This document shows positions 1-7,686 of a stretch of 64,000 nucleotides of DNA, piece after piece; position 1 is the first letter of the stretch; the number at the start of each line of letters is the position of its first letter. The DNA lies in NCBI GenBank assembly GCA_027021615.1, contig JALUTY010000122.1, forward strand, positions 62,001-126,000. Reading direction: 5' to 3'. A program made the position numbers and the translations under genes. Below the pieces are notes generated by a model. That model did not search any database. It was not told where the DNA came from and saw only the letters and a program-made list of their open reading frames with translations. The stretch comes from a bacterium. Its GTDB lineage: Bacteria > Desulfobacterota > Deferrisomatia > Deferrisomatales > Deferrisomataceae.

Positions 1-71
1 TCGATCACCAGGGCGTTCAGGCCGATCTCGCCCAGGCCCCCCAGCGGCACCAGCCGCACCGGAGCGCTCAC
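1..71 (-). CDS. rnj: Ribonuclease J, N-terminal fragment (runs off window)
   Basis: Only the first 23 codons are present. The predicted peptide opens with a GTG start and contains LVPLGGLGEIGLNALVI, which matches the conserved beginning of RNase J-type metallo-beta-lactamase/beta-CASP ribonucleases. The GTG start overlaps the TGA of plsC as GTGA, so the two are probably co-transcribed and translationally coupled. RNase J enzymes process and decay mRNA from the 5' end or internally. The catalytic HxHxDH motif lies outside the window, so the call rests on the N-terminus alone. Confidence 0.7.
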   Translation of the reverse strand, partial: MSAPVRLVPLGGLGEIGLNALVI

Positions 72-781
72 GGGCCCTCCAGGCACCGGACCATGGCCGA
101 GCGCAGCCGCTCGGCCTCAGCGCGGCGCTGCTCCGGGGTGTCGATGGCAGCCACCCGGTACGGCTCCAGCACGACCACCTCCACCGTGCCCGGCCGGGGC
201 GCCCACCGCCCTTTGGGCCACAGCCGGGCCGTGCCGCGGATCACCAAGGGCACCACGGGGGCCCCGCTCGCCGTCGCCAGGTGCACGAACCCCAGCTTGA
301 ACGCCAACAGTCGGCCGTCTCGGCTGCGGGTGCCCTCGGGGAACAGGATCACGGGCTCGCCCGAGCGCACCCGCCGGGCCGCCTCGTCCACGCTGGCCCG
401 GGCCCGTTCCGAGTCGCCCCGGTCCACCGGCAAGTACCCCACCGCCCGGATCGCCTGCCCGAACACCGGAATCCGAAAGAGCTCCCTCTTGGCAAGCCAC
501 AGCACGTTGTGAGGCAGGATGTGCCCCAGGACCAGAATGTCCAGGTTGGACTGGTGGTTTGCCACGAACACGACTCCCCCGGTTGAGAGCCGGTGAGGAT
601 CCCGGACCCGCACCCGGATGCCGGCGGCCCCGAGAAGGATTCGGCACCACACCGGTGCCAGGTGCCGGCACCACTGTCGCCTCGGGTCCGTGTACCCAGC
701 CACCACGGCCACGGGCCCGAGGACGAGGGTCACCAGAAGGATCACCAAGGGAAACAGAGCGGTTCGAATCGGGTTCCACAT
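68..781 (-). CDS. plsC: 1-acyl-sn-glycerol-3-phosphate acyltransferase
   Basis: This 237-residue protein makes phosphatidic acid from lysophosphatidic acid and an acyl donor at the inner membrane. A hydrophobic N-terminal segment (about residues 8-30) is followed by the acyltransferase motif NHQSNLD (HxxxxD) and by FPEGTRS, both hallmarks of the PlsC family. The ATG at 781 gives the family's usual length. It lies downstream of a plausible minus-strand promoter (826-855) that overlaps the divergent rplM promoters, and upstream of the RNase J gene. The acyl-chain preference cannot be read from sequence. Confidence 0.9.
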   Translation of the reverse strand: MWNPIRTALFPLVILLVTLVLGPVAVVAGYTDPRRQWCRHLAPVWCRILLGAAGIRVRVRDPHRLSTGGVVFVANHQSNLDILVLGHILPHNVLWLAKRELFRIPVFGQAIRAVGYLPVDRGDSERARASVDEAARRVRSGEPVILFPEGTRSRDGRLLAFKLGFVHLATASGAPVVPLVIRGTARLWPKGRWAPRPGTVEVVVLEPYRVAAIDTPEQRRAEAERLRSAMVRCLEGP

Positions 782-825
782 GCCTGTGTCAAGGGGTCGG
801 GCGGAGTGCGGGGAGTCGGGAGGGT

Positions 826-855
826 GCTATACGCTTTTTGCTTGCGCCGGGTCAA
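826..855 (-). promoter_or_regulatory. Putative sigma-70 promoter of plsC
   Basis: Read on the minus strand, TTGACC (855-850) and TATAGC (831-826) are separated by 18 bp. The site is 45 bp upstream of the plsC ATG and overlaps the plus-strand promoter candidate at 842-870, so the two directions may compete. This is a consensus match only. Confidence 0.5.
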
Positions 856-870
856 CGGCTTGGGTATAAA
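842..870 (+). promoter_or_regulatory. Putative distal promoter of rplM-rpsI
   Basis: TTGCGC (842-847) and TATAAA (865-870) are separated by exactly 17 bp. If used, it would give a leader of about 160 nt before rplM. Confidence 0.45.
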
Positions 871-962
871 ACCGCGCCCCGTACGGCAGGGGCGAGGGCT
901 CGTCTGCGCGGGGATGGGTGGGCGAGGCCCGGCCGGCCCTCGGCCGGCGGCTCTGCGTGCCC

Positions 963-989
963 TTGACACGGGGGGAAGGTTGGCATACC
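963..989 (+). promoter_or_regulatory. Putative proximal promoter of rplM-rpsI
   Basis: A perfect TTGACA (963-968) is followed 15 bp later by CATACC (984-989), which carries an upstream TG as in extended -10 elements. The start codon of rplM is about 50 bp downstream. Confidence 0.5.
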
Positions 990-1039
990 CTTCCGGCTTT
1001 CGTCCGGAAGAGGAAACATCTGTTCGGGAGGCCCTTCCC

Positions 1040-1468
1040 ATGAAGAGTTATATGGCAACCCCCCAGACCGCGGAGCGGGAGTGGTTCGTGGTGGACGCCG
1101 AGGGGCAGACCCTGGGGCGGCTGGCGAGCCGGATCGCCACGGTCCTCCGGGGGAAGCACAAGCCCACCTACACCCCCCACGTGGACACGGGGGGCTTCGT
1201 GGTCGTGGTGAACGCGGAAAAGGTTCGCCTGACCGGCAACAAGCTCGACCAGAAGATGTACTGGCGGCACTCCGGCTACCCCGGTGGGATCAAGGGGCGC
1301 ACGGCCCGCCAGATGCTGGAGCGCAAGCCCGAGGACGTGCTCCGACTGGCCGTGAAGGGGATGCTCCCCAAGAACATCCTGGGCCGGAACATGCTTCGGA
1401 AGCTTAAGATCTACGCGGGCCCGGAGCACCCCCATCAGGCCCAGCAGCCCAGGCCGTTGGAGCTTTAG
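1040..1468 (+). CDS. rplM: 50S ribosomal protein L13
   Basis: This 142-residue protein is the large-subunit protein L13, an early-assembly protein that binds 23S rRNA. It shows the family motifs [29 protein letters not shown] and GMLPKN. The ATG at 1040 is preceded by a GGGAGG ribosome-binding site and gives the normal L13 length (about 142 residues). It is followed by rpsI after 10 bp, the near-universal L13-S9 pair. Two promoter candidates lie upstream. Confidence 0.97.
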   Translation: MKSYMATPQTAEREWFVVDAEGQTLGRLASRIATVLRGKHKPTYTPHVDTGGFVVVVNAEKVRLTGNKLDQKMYWRHSGYPGGIKGRTARQMLERKPEDVLRLAVKGMLPKNILGRNMLRKLKIYAGPEHPHQAQQPRPLEL

Positions 1469-1478
1469 GAGGGAAACC

Positions 1479-1874
1479 ATGGCACAGCAGATGACCCATG
1501 CCACAGGGAAGCGGAAGACGGCCATTGCCCGGGTGTACCTCACCCCCGGTGACGGGCAGGTGATCATCAACCGGAAGCGTTCCTTGGAGGAGTACTTCCC
1601 CCGGGAGGCCCACCGTCGGGCCGTGCTGGCTCCGCTGGCCCTGACCGAGCGGCTGGGCAAGTTCACGGTGAAGGTGACCGTACGGGGAGGTGGTCCCACG
1701 GGGCAGGCGGAGGCGATCCGCCACGGCATCGCCCGGGCCCTGGTGGAGGAGGACGCGGACCTTCGCCCCCTGCTCAAGCGGGCCGGCCTCCTGACCCGGG
1801 ACGCCCGGATCGTGGAGCGCAAGAAGTACGGCCACCACAAGGCCCGGAAGAGCCCCCAGTACTCCAAGCGGTAA
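1479..1874 (+). CDS. rpsI: 30S ribosomal protein S9
   Basis: This 131-residue protein is S9, whose basic C-terminal tail reaches the P-site tRNA in the ribosome. It has [12 protein letters not shown] at the N-terminus, [20 protein letters not shown] in the middle, and ends in QYSKR, the expected lysine/arginine tail. An AGGAGG site precedes the ATG. It is the second gene of the rplM operon and is closed by a strong intrinsic terminator. Confidence 0.98.
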   Translation: MAQQMTHATGKRKTAIARVYLTPGDGQVIINRKRSLEEYFPREAHRRAVLAPLALTERLGKFTVKVTVRGGGPTGQAEAIRHGIARALVEEDADLRPLLKRAGLLTRDARIVERKKYGHHKARKSPQYSKR

Positions 1875-1900
1875 GCTCATCCCCCCATCCGTTCGACGCC

Positions 1901-1930
1901 AAAAGGGACCCCGTCGGGGTCCCTTTTTTT
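1901..1930 (+). terminator. Rho-independent terminator of rplM-rpsI
   Basis: A GC-rich stem (AAAGGGACCCC pairing with GGGGTCCCTTT around a 3-nt loop) is followed directly by a run of seven T. It starts 26 bp after the rpsI stop codon. Confidence 0.93.
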
Positions 1931-2205
1931 GAGCGCCCTGGTGGCCCACAGGGTTCCCGGATATCATGGGCCGCCCTGCCGCCCTGCGGGCCGCAGGCCC
2001 GAGGTCGCCGGAAAGCCCCCCAGGCCCCTGCGGAGCCGGGCAACAAGGGAAGGTAAAGGGGCTGGGGCGGGGGCCACTCCCGGCGGTGGAGCCGTAGGGC
2101 CTGCCGTTCGGGGGCCAGGGACCAGAGGTCAGCTTTGGGAGGCCGCGAGGCGGCCTGTTTGCGGGGTACAGACTTTGTTCAGGTCTTGGTCCGAGCGTTG
2201 CGTCC

Positions 2206-2392
2206 GGGGCACGGGGTCCACCTCCGGCCGGGCGCGAAGCCGAGCGTTGAGATTCGCCGCGCAAGCACAAGACGCGGGAGCTGGTTTCATCACGGTTGCG
2301 TACAATGGGTACCATTTCGCGGTCCGGACGCCGGAGGCACTGTGCGGCGAGCATAGGAGCCGCGCCCGGCTCTCCAGCAGACCCCATGCCCC
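2206..2392 (+). repeat. 187-bp palindrome-ended intergenic element, copy A
   Basis: The ends are GGGGCACGGGGTC (2206-2218) and GACCCCATGCCCC (2380-2392), inverted with one G-T type mismatch. Reverse-complemented, it aligns over its whole length with the element at 33578-33764, which is also exactly 187 bp. The outer 35-50 bp and the block GCGCGGCGAATCTCAA are nearly identical, and the centre has diverged. Both copies also keep one open frame of similar peptide sequence. Confidence 0.8.
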
Positions 2393-2432
2393 CCCGAGTT
2401 GTGGTGCTGGAACCGCTCAGAGGTGAAAGAGC

Positions 2433-2472
2433 CTTCTAGCTTTCCAGCTTCCTAGCCTTTGGGCATTCCAGC
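2433..2472 (+). repeat. Tandem octamer array (5 units)
   Basis: Five imperfect 8-mers follow one another: CTTCTAGC, TTTCCAGC, TTCCTAGC, CTTTGGGC, ATTCCAGC. In the other orientation the consensus is GCTRGnAG. The array abuts a GGGCCGAAGGCCC hairpin, as do the other octamer arrays in the window. Confidence 0.75.
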
Positions 2473-2486
2473 GGGCCGAAGGCCCC

Positions 2487-2514
2487 AGACCAACGACTGA
2501 CGACCGTCGACCGA
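2487..2514 (+). repeat. Tandem heptamer array (4 units)
   Basis: Four 7-mers, AGACCAA, CGACTGA, CGACCGT and CGACCGA, run straight into AGTTGC. This is the same junction (CGACCGA-AGTTAC) seen at 8999, 9336 and, inverted, 33431. It sits 20 bp before the sppA start codon. Confidence 0.75.
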
Positions 2515-2533
2515 AGTTGCGAGGAGGTTTGGG

Positions 2534-3490
2534 ATGGGACGCGGGAGATCGGTTGCTCTGCTGGCCTCGGCGCTGCTCCTGGGCGGATGCGCCGTGATCC
2601 GGGTGCCGATGGCGCTCGAGCCTCGGGTACGCGAGGTCACGGTGATGGGGGAGGGGGCGGACAAGGTCCTGCTGCTGGAGGTCTCGGGGGTGATCTCGTT
2701 CCGGCGGCCCTGGGCGCCGCCCGGATTCCCCCGGCCCGCCTCCCTGCCGGCCCGGGTGCGCGCCGACCTGGACCGAGCCCGAAAGGACCCGGCGATCCGG
2801 GCCGTGGTGGCCCGCATCGACTCGCCGGGGGGCACGGTGACCGCGAGCGACGTGATCCACCACGAGATCCGCAGGTTCCGGGAGGAGCGGGGGGTGCCGG
2901 TGGTGGCGGCCATCGTGGAGAAGGGACTCTCGGGGGGCTACTATGCGGCCCTGGCGGCCGACGAGATCGTGGCGTTCCCCACCGCTTTGGTGGGCAGCGT
3001 GGGGGTGTTCGTAGCCAAGTTCGACGCCTCGGGCCTGCTGGGAAAGCTCGGGGTGCGCAGCGAGCTCACCAAGTCGGGCGCCCAGAAGGACATCCTGAGC
3101 CCCCTGCGGCCCCTGACCCCGGCCGAACGGGAGACCCTGCAGGGGGTCGTGCGGGACCTGACGGCCCGGTTCCACGAGACCCTGCGGGCGGCCCGGCCCC
3201 GCATCACGGAGGAGGACTGGGAGAGGATCTCCTCGGCCGCGCCGTTCACCGCCTCCCAGGCCCTGGAGCTGCGGCTGGTGGACCGGGTGGGGTACCTGGA
3301 GGACGCGTTCCAAGCCGCGCTGACCCGGGCGGGGCTGGAGCGGGCCCGCCTGGTCGCTTACCGCAAGGGGGAGGCCACGGACCCCACGCCGTACGGCATG
3401 GCCCCCTGGCTGCTGCCCGCGGCGGCAGGGCCCCTGGCCCTGGACCCGCGATGGGTCGAGGAGTTCCTGGAGACCGAGATCGGGTACTGA
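2534..3490 (+). CDS. sppA: Signal peptide peptidase SppA-type lipoprotein protease (S49 family)
   Basis: This 318-residue envelope protease would degrade cleaved signal peptides or membrane proteins. It begins with a lipoprotein signal (lipobox LLGGC, cysteine about residue 19). The S49 core follows: ARIDSPGGTV, the nucleophile region KGLSGGYYAALAADEI (Ser about residue 133) and the general-base lysine region LTKSGAQKD. The length fits the short SppA form rather than the 600-residue E. coli type. A GAGGAGG site precedes the ATG. The lipoprotein anchor in place of a transmembrane signal anchor is slightly unusual. Confidence 0.88.
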   Translation: MGRGRSVALLASALLLGGCAVIRVPMALEPRVREVTVMGEGADKVLLLEVSGVISFRRPWAPPGFPRPASLPARVRADLDRARKDPAIRAVVARIDSPGGTVTASDVIHHEIRRFREERGVPVVAAIVEKGLSGGYYAALAADEIVAFPTALVGSVGVFVAKFDASGLLGKLGVRSELTKSGAQKDILSPLRPLTPAERETLQGVVRDLTARFHETLRAARPRITEEDWERISSAAPFTASQALELRLVDRVGYLEDAFQAALTRAGLERARLVAYRKGEATDPTPYGMAPWLLPAAAGPLALDPRWVEEFLETEIGY

Positions 3491-3594
3491 GGCGGAGAAC
3501 CTCCCCGGGCCCTGACCGTTGGGAAGCCACCTTCGGCCGCTTTGCTACAACGGAGAACGGTGACTTGCGTTGGTCCCGGGCCATTGCCGGCGGC

Positions 3595-3746
3595 GGGGCA
3601 TGGGTTTCAGGAACCGGAATTCAGCGGACAGGAGACAGGAAATCCCGAAAAGCAGTTTGGGTTCCCGGGGGGATCCTCTCGGGGCACCGAAGAGCCTTCT
3701 CCCTGTCCACCGACTTCTGAACTCTGGCCCCTGAAACCCATGCCCC
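3595..3746 (+). repeat. 152-bp element with 17-bp perfect inverted ends
   Basis: GGGGCATGGGTTTCAGG (3595-3611) and its exact complement CCTGAAACCCATGCCCC (3730-3746) bound the element. Its right half shares CTTCTGAACTCTGGCCCCTG, inverted, with the element at 26753-26888. The flank CTTGCGTTGGTCCCGGG recurs ahead of the element at 3938. Confidence 0.8.
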
Positions 3747-3819
3747 CCGAGACCGTGAGGTGGCGCCAAAGAGGCGGGGCCATACTTGGAACGCTCTGGA
3801 ATCAAGTAGGTTTTCATGC

Positions 3820-3851
3820 ATCCTGGCGTCCTAGCCTCCCAGCGTCCTAGC
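3820..3851 (+). repeat. Tandem octamer array (4 units)
   Basis: The units are ATCCTGGC, GTCCTAGC, CTCCCAGC and GTCCTAGC, followed by GGAAGTTACATGGAAGCC. This is the same octamer family as at 2433, 26592, 28515, 33393 and 33529. Confidence 0.75.
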
Positions 3852-3937
3852 GGAAGTTACATGGAAGCCCCCTCAGGCCCCTGCGGGGCCGGGCAACAAG
3901 GGAAACTAGCTTGCGTCGGTCCGGGACGGCAGCCAGC

Positions 3938-4029
3938 GGAGGGGCATGGGGCCTGGTTCCGGCCGTGCGTGAGTGCAGCATCCCACGTAGGAGCCACGCC
4001 CGACGCTCCACCAGGCCCCATGCCCCTCC
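3938..4029 (+). repeat. 92-bp element with 19-bp perfect inverted ends
   Basis: GGAGGGGCATGGGGCCTGG (3938-3956) pairs perfectly with CCAGGCCCCATGCCCCTCC (4011-4029). The interior, from CCGGCCGTGCGTGAGTGCAG to TAGGAGCCACGCCC, is the same as in the element at 9072-9271, except that the latter carries about 110 extra bp in the middle. Confidence 0.85.
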
Positions 4030-4129
4030 AAGGGTTTGGCGGCGGTCCGAGAGCCGCCCGGCCGCCTAGCAGCCTAGCCCGGCGGCCCGAGCAGCCCGAG
4101 GGCCCCGCGTTCCCGGAGCGGGGTTGAGC

Positions 4130-6109
4130 ATGGACCTGTCGGCCCTCAACGAGCGGCAGAGGGAGGCCGTGCTCCACGGCGAAGGCCCCCTCCTGGTGCT
4201 GGCCGGCGCGGGCAGCGGCAAGACCCGGGTCATCACCTCCCGGATCGGGCACCTGATCGAGCGCGGCGTGCCCCCCGAGCGCATCCTGGCCCTCTCGTTC
4301 ACCAACAAGGCCGCCAGGGAGGTGGCGGAGCGGGTGCAGGATCTGGTGGGGAAGCGGCGCAGCGAAGGGCTCACCGTGAGCACCTTTCACGCCCTGGGGC
4401 TCCAGATCCTCCGGGCCGAGGTGCGGCGTCTGGGCTGGCGGGGGGGCATGAGCCTCCACGCCGAGTCGGACCAGAGGGCCCTGGTGCGGCAGGTGGTGCG
4501 GGAGCTGGGGCTCAAGGCCGACCCGGCCGAGGTCCAGGCGTTCATCGGGTACTGGAAGAACCAAGGGGTGGGCCCGGACCAGGTGCCGGTGTCGGGGGGG
4601 GCCAGCTCGGCCCTGCGCCGGGCCTACCGCGTGTACCAGGATCTGCTCCGTGCCCAGAACGCGGTGGACTTCGACGACCTGCTCCTGCTGCCCCTGGAGA
4701 TCTTCCGGGATCACGACGACGCCCGCCTGTTCTGGCAGGAGCGGTTCCACTACGTGCTGGTGGACGAGTACCAGGACACCAACCCGGTGCAGTTCGAGCT
4801 GCTGCGGGTGCTCGCGGCCCGGCGGCCGAACCTGACCGTGGTAGGGGACGACGACCAGGCCATCTACGGCTGGCGGGGAGCTCGGGTGGAGCTGATCCTG
4901 CGGTTCGAGGAGCACTTCCCCGGGGCGCGGGTGGTGCTGCTGGAGGAGAACTACCGCAGCACGGCCACGGTGCTCGAGGCGGCCCACGCCGTCGTGGCCC
5001 ACATCGACGGCCGCCGGCCCAAGAAGCTGTGGACCCGGGCCGGCCCGGGCAGGCCCCTGGGATGGATCGAGGCGGCCGACGGGCGGGACGAGGCGGAGCA
5101 GGTGGCCTCGGAGATCTTGGCCGAGAGGTTCCGCCGCCGCCGGCCCTGGTCGGACTTTGCGGTGCTGTACCGCACGAACGCCCAGTCCCGGCCGTTCGAG
5201 GAGGCGTTTCGGGCCCAGGGCATCCCCCACCGGGTGGTGGGCGGCACCCGGTTCTACGATCGGAAGGAGGTTCGGGACCTGCTGGCCTACCTCAAGGCCG
5301 TCGTGAACCCGAGGGACGAGGCGAGCCTGATCCGTATCGCCAACGTGCCCAAGCGGGGGCTGGGGCCCAAGACCCTTCTCGGCCTCCAAGAGCGGGCCCG
5401 GCGTGAAGGGATCACGCTGCGGCAGGCCCTCCGGCAGGCCGAGGACCTGGCCCCCCACGCCCGGGCCGGTGCCCAGACCCTCGTGGCGTTGCTGGACCGG
5501 TACGGCCGGCGGTTCCGGCAGGAGGGGCTCACGTCCCAGGGCCTCCGGGACCTGATCGAGGACGCGGGGCTCCGGGCCGAGGTGGAGGCCGCCTACCGTT
5601 CGCCCAAGGCGGTGGCCCGGCGCCTGGAGGTGCTGACGGAGCTGGTGGAGTCGGTGGATGAAGCGCCCCGGTCCGGGGAGCGGGTGGACCCGGCCGTGTT
5701 CATCGAGCGGCTGAGCCTGGACCCGCCGGTCGACGACGAGGACGAGGCCGACGCGCTCACCCTGATGACCCTGCACGGCGCCAAGGGCCTGGAGTTCCCG
5801 GTGGTGTTCCTGGTGGGGATGGAGGAGGGGCTGCTGCCCCACCGCCGGGATCCGGCGGCGCCCCGGGCCGAGCTGGACGAGGAACGCCGGCTGTGCTACG
5901 TGGGCATGACCCGGGCCCGGGAGGTGCTCCACCTGTGCCACGCCCGGGCCCGGAGGCGGCAGGGGGTGCTGCGGCCGGCCGTGCCGAGCCGGTTCCTGGG
6001 GGAGATCCCGGCGACCCTGACCGAGGGCCGCGAGCCCGAGCGGGACGAGGAGGAGGAGAAGGAGATGGCCCGAAGCTTCTTTTCGGGGATCCGGGGGATG
6101 CTGGAATGA
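4130..6109 (+). CDS. UvrD/Rep/PcrA-family superfamily-1 DNA helicase
   Basis: This ATP-dependent 3'-5' DNA helicase of about 659 residues would act in repair or replication restart. The SF1 motifs appear in order: LNERQREAV (Q motif), AGAGSGKT (Walker A), TFHALGL, VDEYQDTN (Walker B/II), VGDDDQAIYGWRGA (III), LEENYRS (IV), LMTLHGAKGLEFPVVF (V) and VGMTRAREVL (VI). The length is closer to Rep (about 670) than PcrA/UvrD (720-740). An in-frame TTG at 4124 has a better-spaced GGAG site, so the protein may start two codons earlier. The TGA overlaps the next gene's ATG. Confidence 0.9.
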   Translation: MDLSALNERQREAVLHGEGPLLVLAGAGSGKTRVITSRIGHLIERGVPPERILALSFTNKAAREVAERVQDLVGKRRSEGLTVSTFHALGLQILRAEVRRLGWRGGMSLHAESDQRALVRQVVRELGLKADPAEVQAFIGYWKNQGVGPDQVPVSGGASSALRRAYRVYQDLLRAQNAVDFDDLLLLPLEIFRDHDDARLFWQERFHYVLVDEYQDTNPVQFELLRVLAARRPNLTVVGDDDQAIYGWRGARVELILRFEEHFPGARVVLLEENYRSTATVLEAAHAVVAHIDGRRPKKLWTRAGPGRPLGWIEAADGRDEAEQVASEILAERFRRRRPWSDFAVLYRTNAQSRPFEEAFRAQGIPHRVVGGTRFYDRKEVRDLLAYLKAVVNPRDEASLIRIANVPKRGLGPKTLLGLQERARREGITLRQALRQAEDLAPHARAGAQTLVALLDRYGRRFRQEGLTSQGLRDLIEDAGLRAEVEAAYRSPKAVARRLEVLTELVESVDEAPRSGERVDPAVFIERLSLDPPVDDEDEADALTLMTLHGAKGLEFPVVFLVGMEEGLLPHRRDPAAPRAELDEERRLCYVGMTRAREVLHLCHARARRRQGVLRPAVPSRFLGEIPATLTEGREPERDEEEEKEMARSFFSGIRGMLE

Positions 6110-6894
6110 TGCGGTGGACGGCGGCACTGGTGCAGATGGCCCTGGAGGAGGCCGCGGTGGACCGCAACCTCGACCGTGCCCTGGACCTGGCCGCCGAGGC
6201 TCGGGCCGATCTGGTGGTGTTCCCGGAGCTGTTCACCACGGGCTACGCCCTGGAACGGGCGGCCGAGCTGGCCCGCCAAGGGCCGGGCGCCCTCGAGCGG
6301 ATCGGCCGGTGGGCTCGTTCGAACGGGGTTCGGGTGGCCGGTACCCTGCTCCACCCCTGGGCCGGCGGCGTGTCCAACGCCGCGTTCTTCGTGGAGGCCG
6401 ACGGCCGGGTGCTCGATCTCTACCCCAAGGTCCACCGGTTCCGGCCCATGGACGAGCACCGATACCTGGAGGCGGGGGCCTCGCCCCGGGTGTGGGACAC
6501 CTCCCTGGGCAGACTGGCCGTGGCCGTGTGCTACGACCTGAGGTTTCCGGTGTTCTGTCACCGCCTGGCGCTGTCGGGAGCCGTCGGCCTGATTGTGCCG
6601 GCCGAGTGGCCCCGACCCCGCACCCGCCACTGGGAGGTTCTCCTGGAGGCCCGGGCGGTGGAGGGGGCCTGGTGGGTGCTGGGCGTGAACCGGGTGGGCC
6701 CGGGCCGGGACGCCCGGTTCGAGGGGGCGAGCCGGGTGCTGGACCCCTGGGGCCGGGTGGTGGCCTGTCTGGGAGACGAGGAGGGAACGGCCGCGGCCGA
6801 GGTGGATCCGGCCCTGTCGGCCGGGGCCCGTGCCTGCATCCCGGTGTTCGAGGACCGGATCCCCGGTCTGGACGACCCCGCTCCCCTGCCTTGA
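6106..6894 (+). CDS. Nitrilase-superfamily carbon-nitrogen hydrolase (omega-amidase-like)
   Basis: This 262-residue hydrolase has the superfamily's catalytic triad: Glu in FPELFTTGY, Lys in LYPKVHRF and Cys in AVCYDLRFP. The size and the DEHRYLEAG segment fit the branch that includes YafV/Nit2-type omega-amidases, which deaminate 2-oxoglutaramate and 2-oxosuccinamate, but the substrate is not provable here. It starts at an ATG overlapping the helicase stop (ATGA), so it is translationally coupled to it. The functional link to the helicase is unclear. Confidence 0.8.
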   Translation: MMRWTAALVQMALEEAAVDRNLDRALDLAAEARADLVVFPELFTTGYALERAAELARQGPGALERIGRWARSNGVRVAGTLLHPWAGGVSNAAFFVEADGRVLDLYPKVHRFRPMDEHRYLEAGASPRVWDTSLGRLAVAVCYDLRFPVFCHRLALSGAVGLIVPAEWPRPRTRHWEVLLEARAVEGAWWVLGVNRVGPGRDARFEGASRVLDPWGRVVACLGDEEGTAAAEVDPALSAGARACIPVFEDRIPGLDDPAPLP

Positions 6895-6972
6895 TCCCCC
6901 TTCCTGTCGGCGAGCCGCGCCGGCTTCCGCCCGGGTCCGGCTCCCTCCCCTCCACCGACCCACAGGTTCTTC

Positions 6973-7001
6973 TTGACACGCCGTTTGCGGTCCGTTAGCG
7001 T
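6973..7001 (+). promoter_or_regulatory. Putative promoter of the TetR-panE unit
   Basis: TTGACA (6973-6978) and TAGCGT (6996-7001) are separated by 17 bp. The palindromic operator begins 5 bp after the -10 box, so a bound repressor would cover the transcription start. Confidence 0.6.
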
Positions 7002-7005
7002 TCTG

Positions 7006-7021
7006 CCGAACGGCCGTTCGG
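7006..7021 (+). promoter_or_regulatory. 16-bp perfect palindrome, likely TetR operator
   Basis: CCGAACGGCCGTTCGG is a perfect inverted repeat between the promoter and the TetR start codon. It fits CNAACGNNCGTTNG, the pattern I recall for operators of the Thermus TetR regulator PaaR. Its position suggests autorepression. Confidence 0.75.
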
Positions 7022-7038
7022 TTGAGAAAGGGGTGAAG

Positions 7039-7641
7039 ATGGCGGAGAGAAGGCGGTTGCGGCCCGACCTTCGGCGGCAGCAGATCCTGGAGGCTGCGGT
7101 CCGGATCTTTTACGAACAGGGGTATGAAGCGGCGAGCCTGCGGGACCTGGCCGAGCGGGTGGGGATCAACAAGGCCACCGTGTACCACTACTTCGAGAGC
7201 AAGGAGGACATCCTCTACCACATCGTGGACCGGGTGGGGGGGGAGCTCCTCGAGGGCGTGCGCGAGGCGTTCGAGGCCGGGGGGCCGCCCCTGGAGATGC
7301 TCGAGCGGATGATCCGGTTCCAGATCGGGTACATGGAGCACCACGTCGAGGAGATCAAGGTGCTGGTGGAGGAGAAGAAGAGCCTCCGGCCCGACCTCAA
7401 CAAGCACGTCCGCCGGACCGAGGCCGAGATCCTGCGGCTGTACAAGGAGGTGCTGGAGCGGTGCGTGCGGGCCGGGCGGGTGAGGCCCGTGCACATCACC
7501 ACGGCGGCCTTCGGCATCCTGGGGCAGATCAACTGGTTCTATCACTGGTACCGGCCCGACGGCCCTCTGAGCATCGGCCAGCTGGCCGACGAGGTGGTGG
7601 GGCAGCTGTTCCACGGGCTGCTGCCCCGGCAGACGGGGTGA
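7039..7641 (+). CDS. TetR/AcrR-family transcriptional repressor
   Basis: This 200-residue regulator has an N-terminal TetR helix-turn-helix (RRQQILEAAVRIFYEQGYEA ... TVYHYFESKEDILY) and an all-helical ligand domain. Its arrangement (YMEHHVEEIKVLVEEKKSL) is like regulators of acyl-CoA or fatty acid metabolism. The ATG at 7039 follows GAAAGGGG. An upstream in-frame ATG at 7008-level sequence would place the protein across its own operator and is not credible. It probably represses itself and the following panE gene through the palindrome at 7006-7021. Confidence 0.88.
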   Translation: MAERRRLRPDLRRQQILEAAVRIFYEQGYEAASLRDLAERVGINKATVYHYFESKEDILYHIVDRVGGELLEGVREAFEAGGPPLEMLERMIRFQIGYMEHHVEEIKVLVEEKKSLRPDLNKHVRRTEAEILRLYKEVLERCVRAGRVRPVHITTAAFGILGQINWFYHWYRPDGPLSIGQLADEVVGQLFHGLLPRQTG

Positions 7642-7686
7642 GCCCGGGGCGCAAGACGCTCTCGTGCTTGAGGGAGGAGATCGTCC

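Larger units (their letters stand above)
1931..2533. other. Intergenic gap filled by repeats
   Basis: I see no convincing gene here. The left part (about 1990-2205) has low-complexity GC-rich sequence sharing pieces with other gaps, such as GCCGGGCAACAAGGGAA, which recurs near 3892. It is followed by the 187-bp element at 2206-2392, an octamer array, a GGGCCGAAGGCCC hairpin and a heptamer array that ends just before the sppA ribosome-binding site. Confidence 0.75.
3491..4129. other. Intergenic gap filled by repeats
   Basis: No gene is apparent. The gap holds two palindrome-ended elements (3595-3746 and 3938-4029), an octamer array (3820-3851) and a GGAAGTTACATGGAAGCC junction sequence. A further octamer-like CCTAGC series (about 4067-4085) lies just before the helicase start. 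Confidence 0.75.

Noticed and set aside
1929..2426. Open frame covering the gap before sppA
   Set aside because: It lies across known repeat modules and a terminator region, has no ribosome-binding site and matches only other repeat copies.
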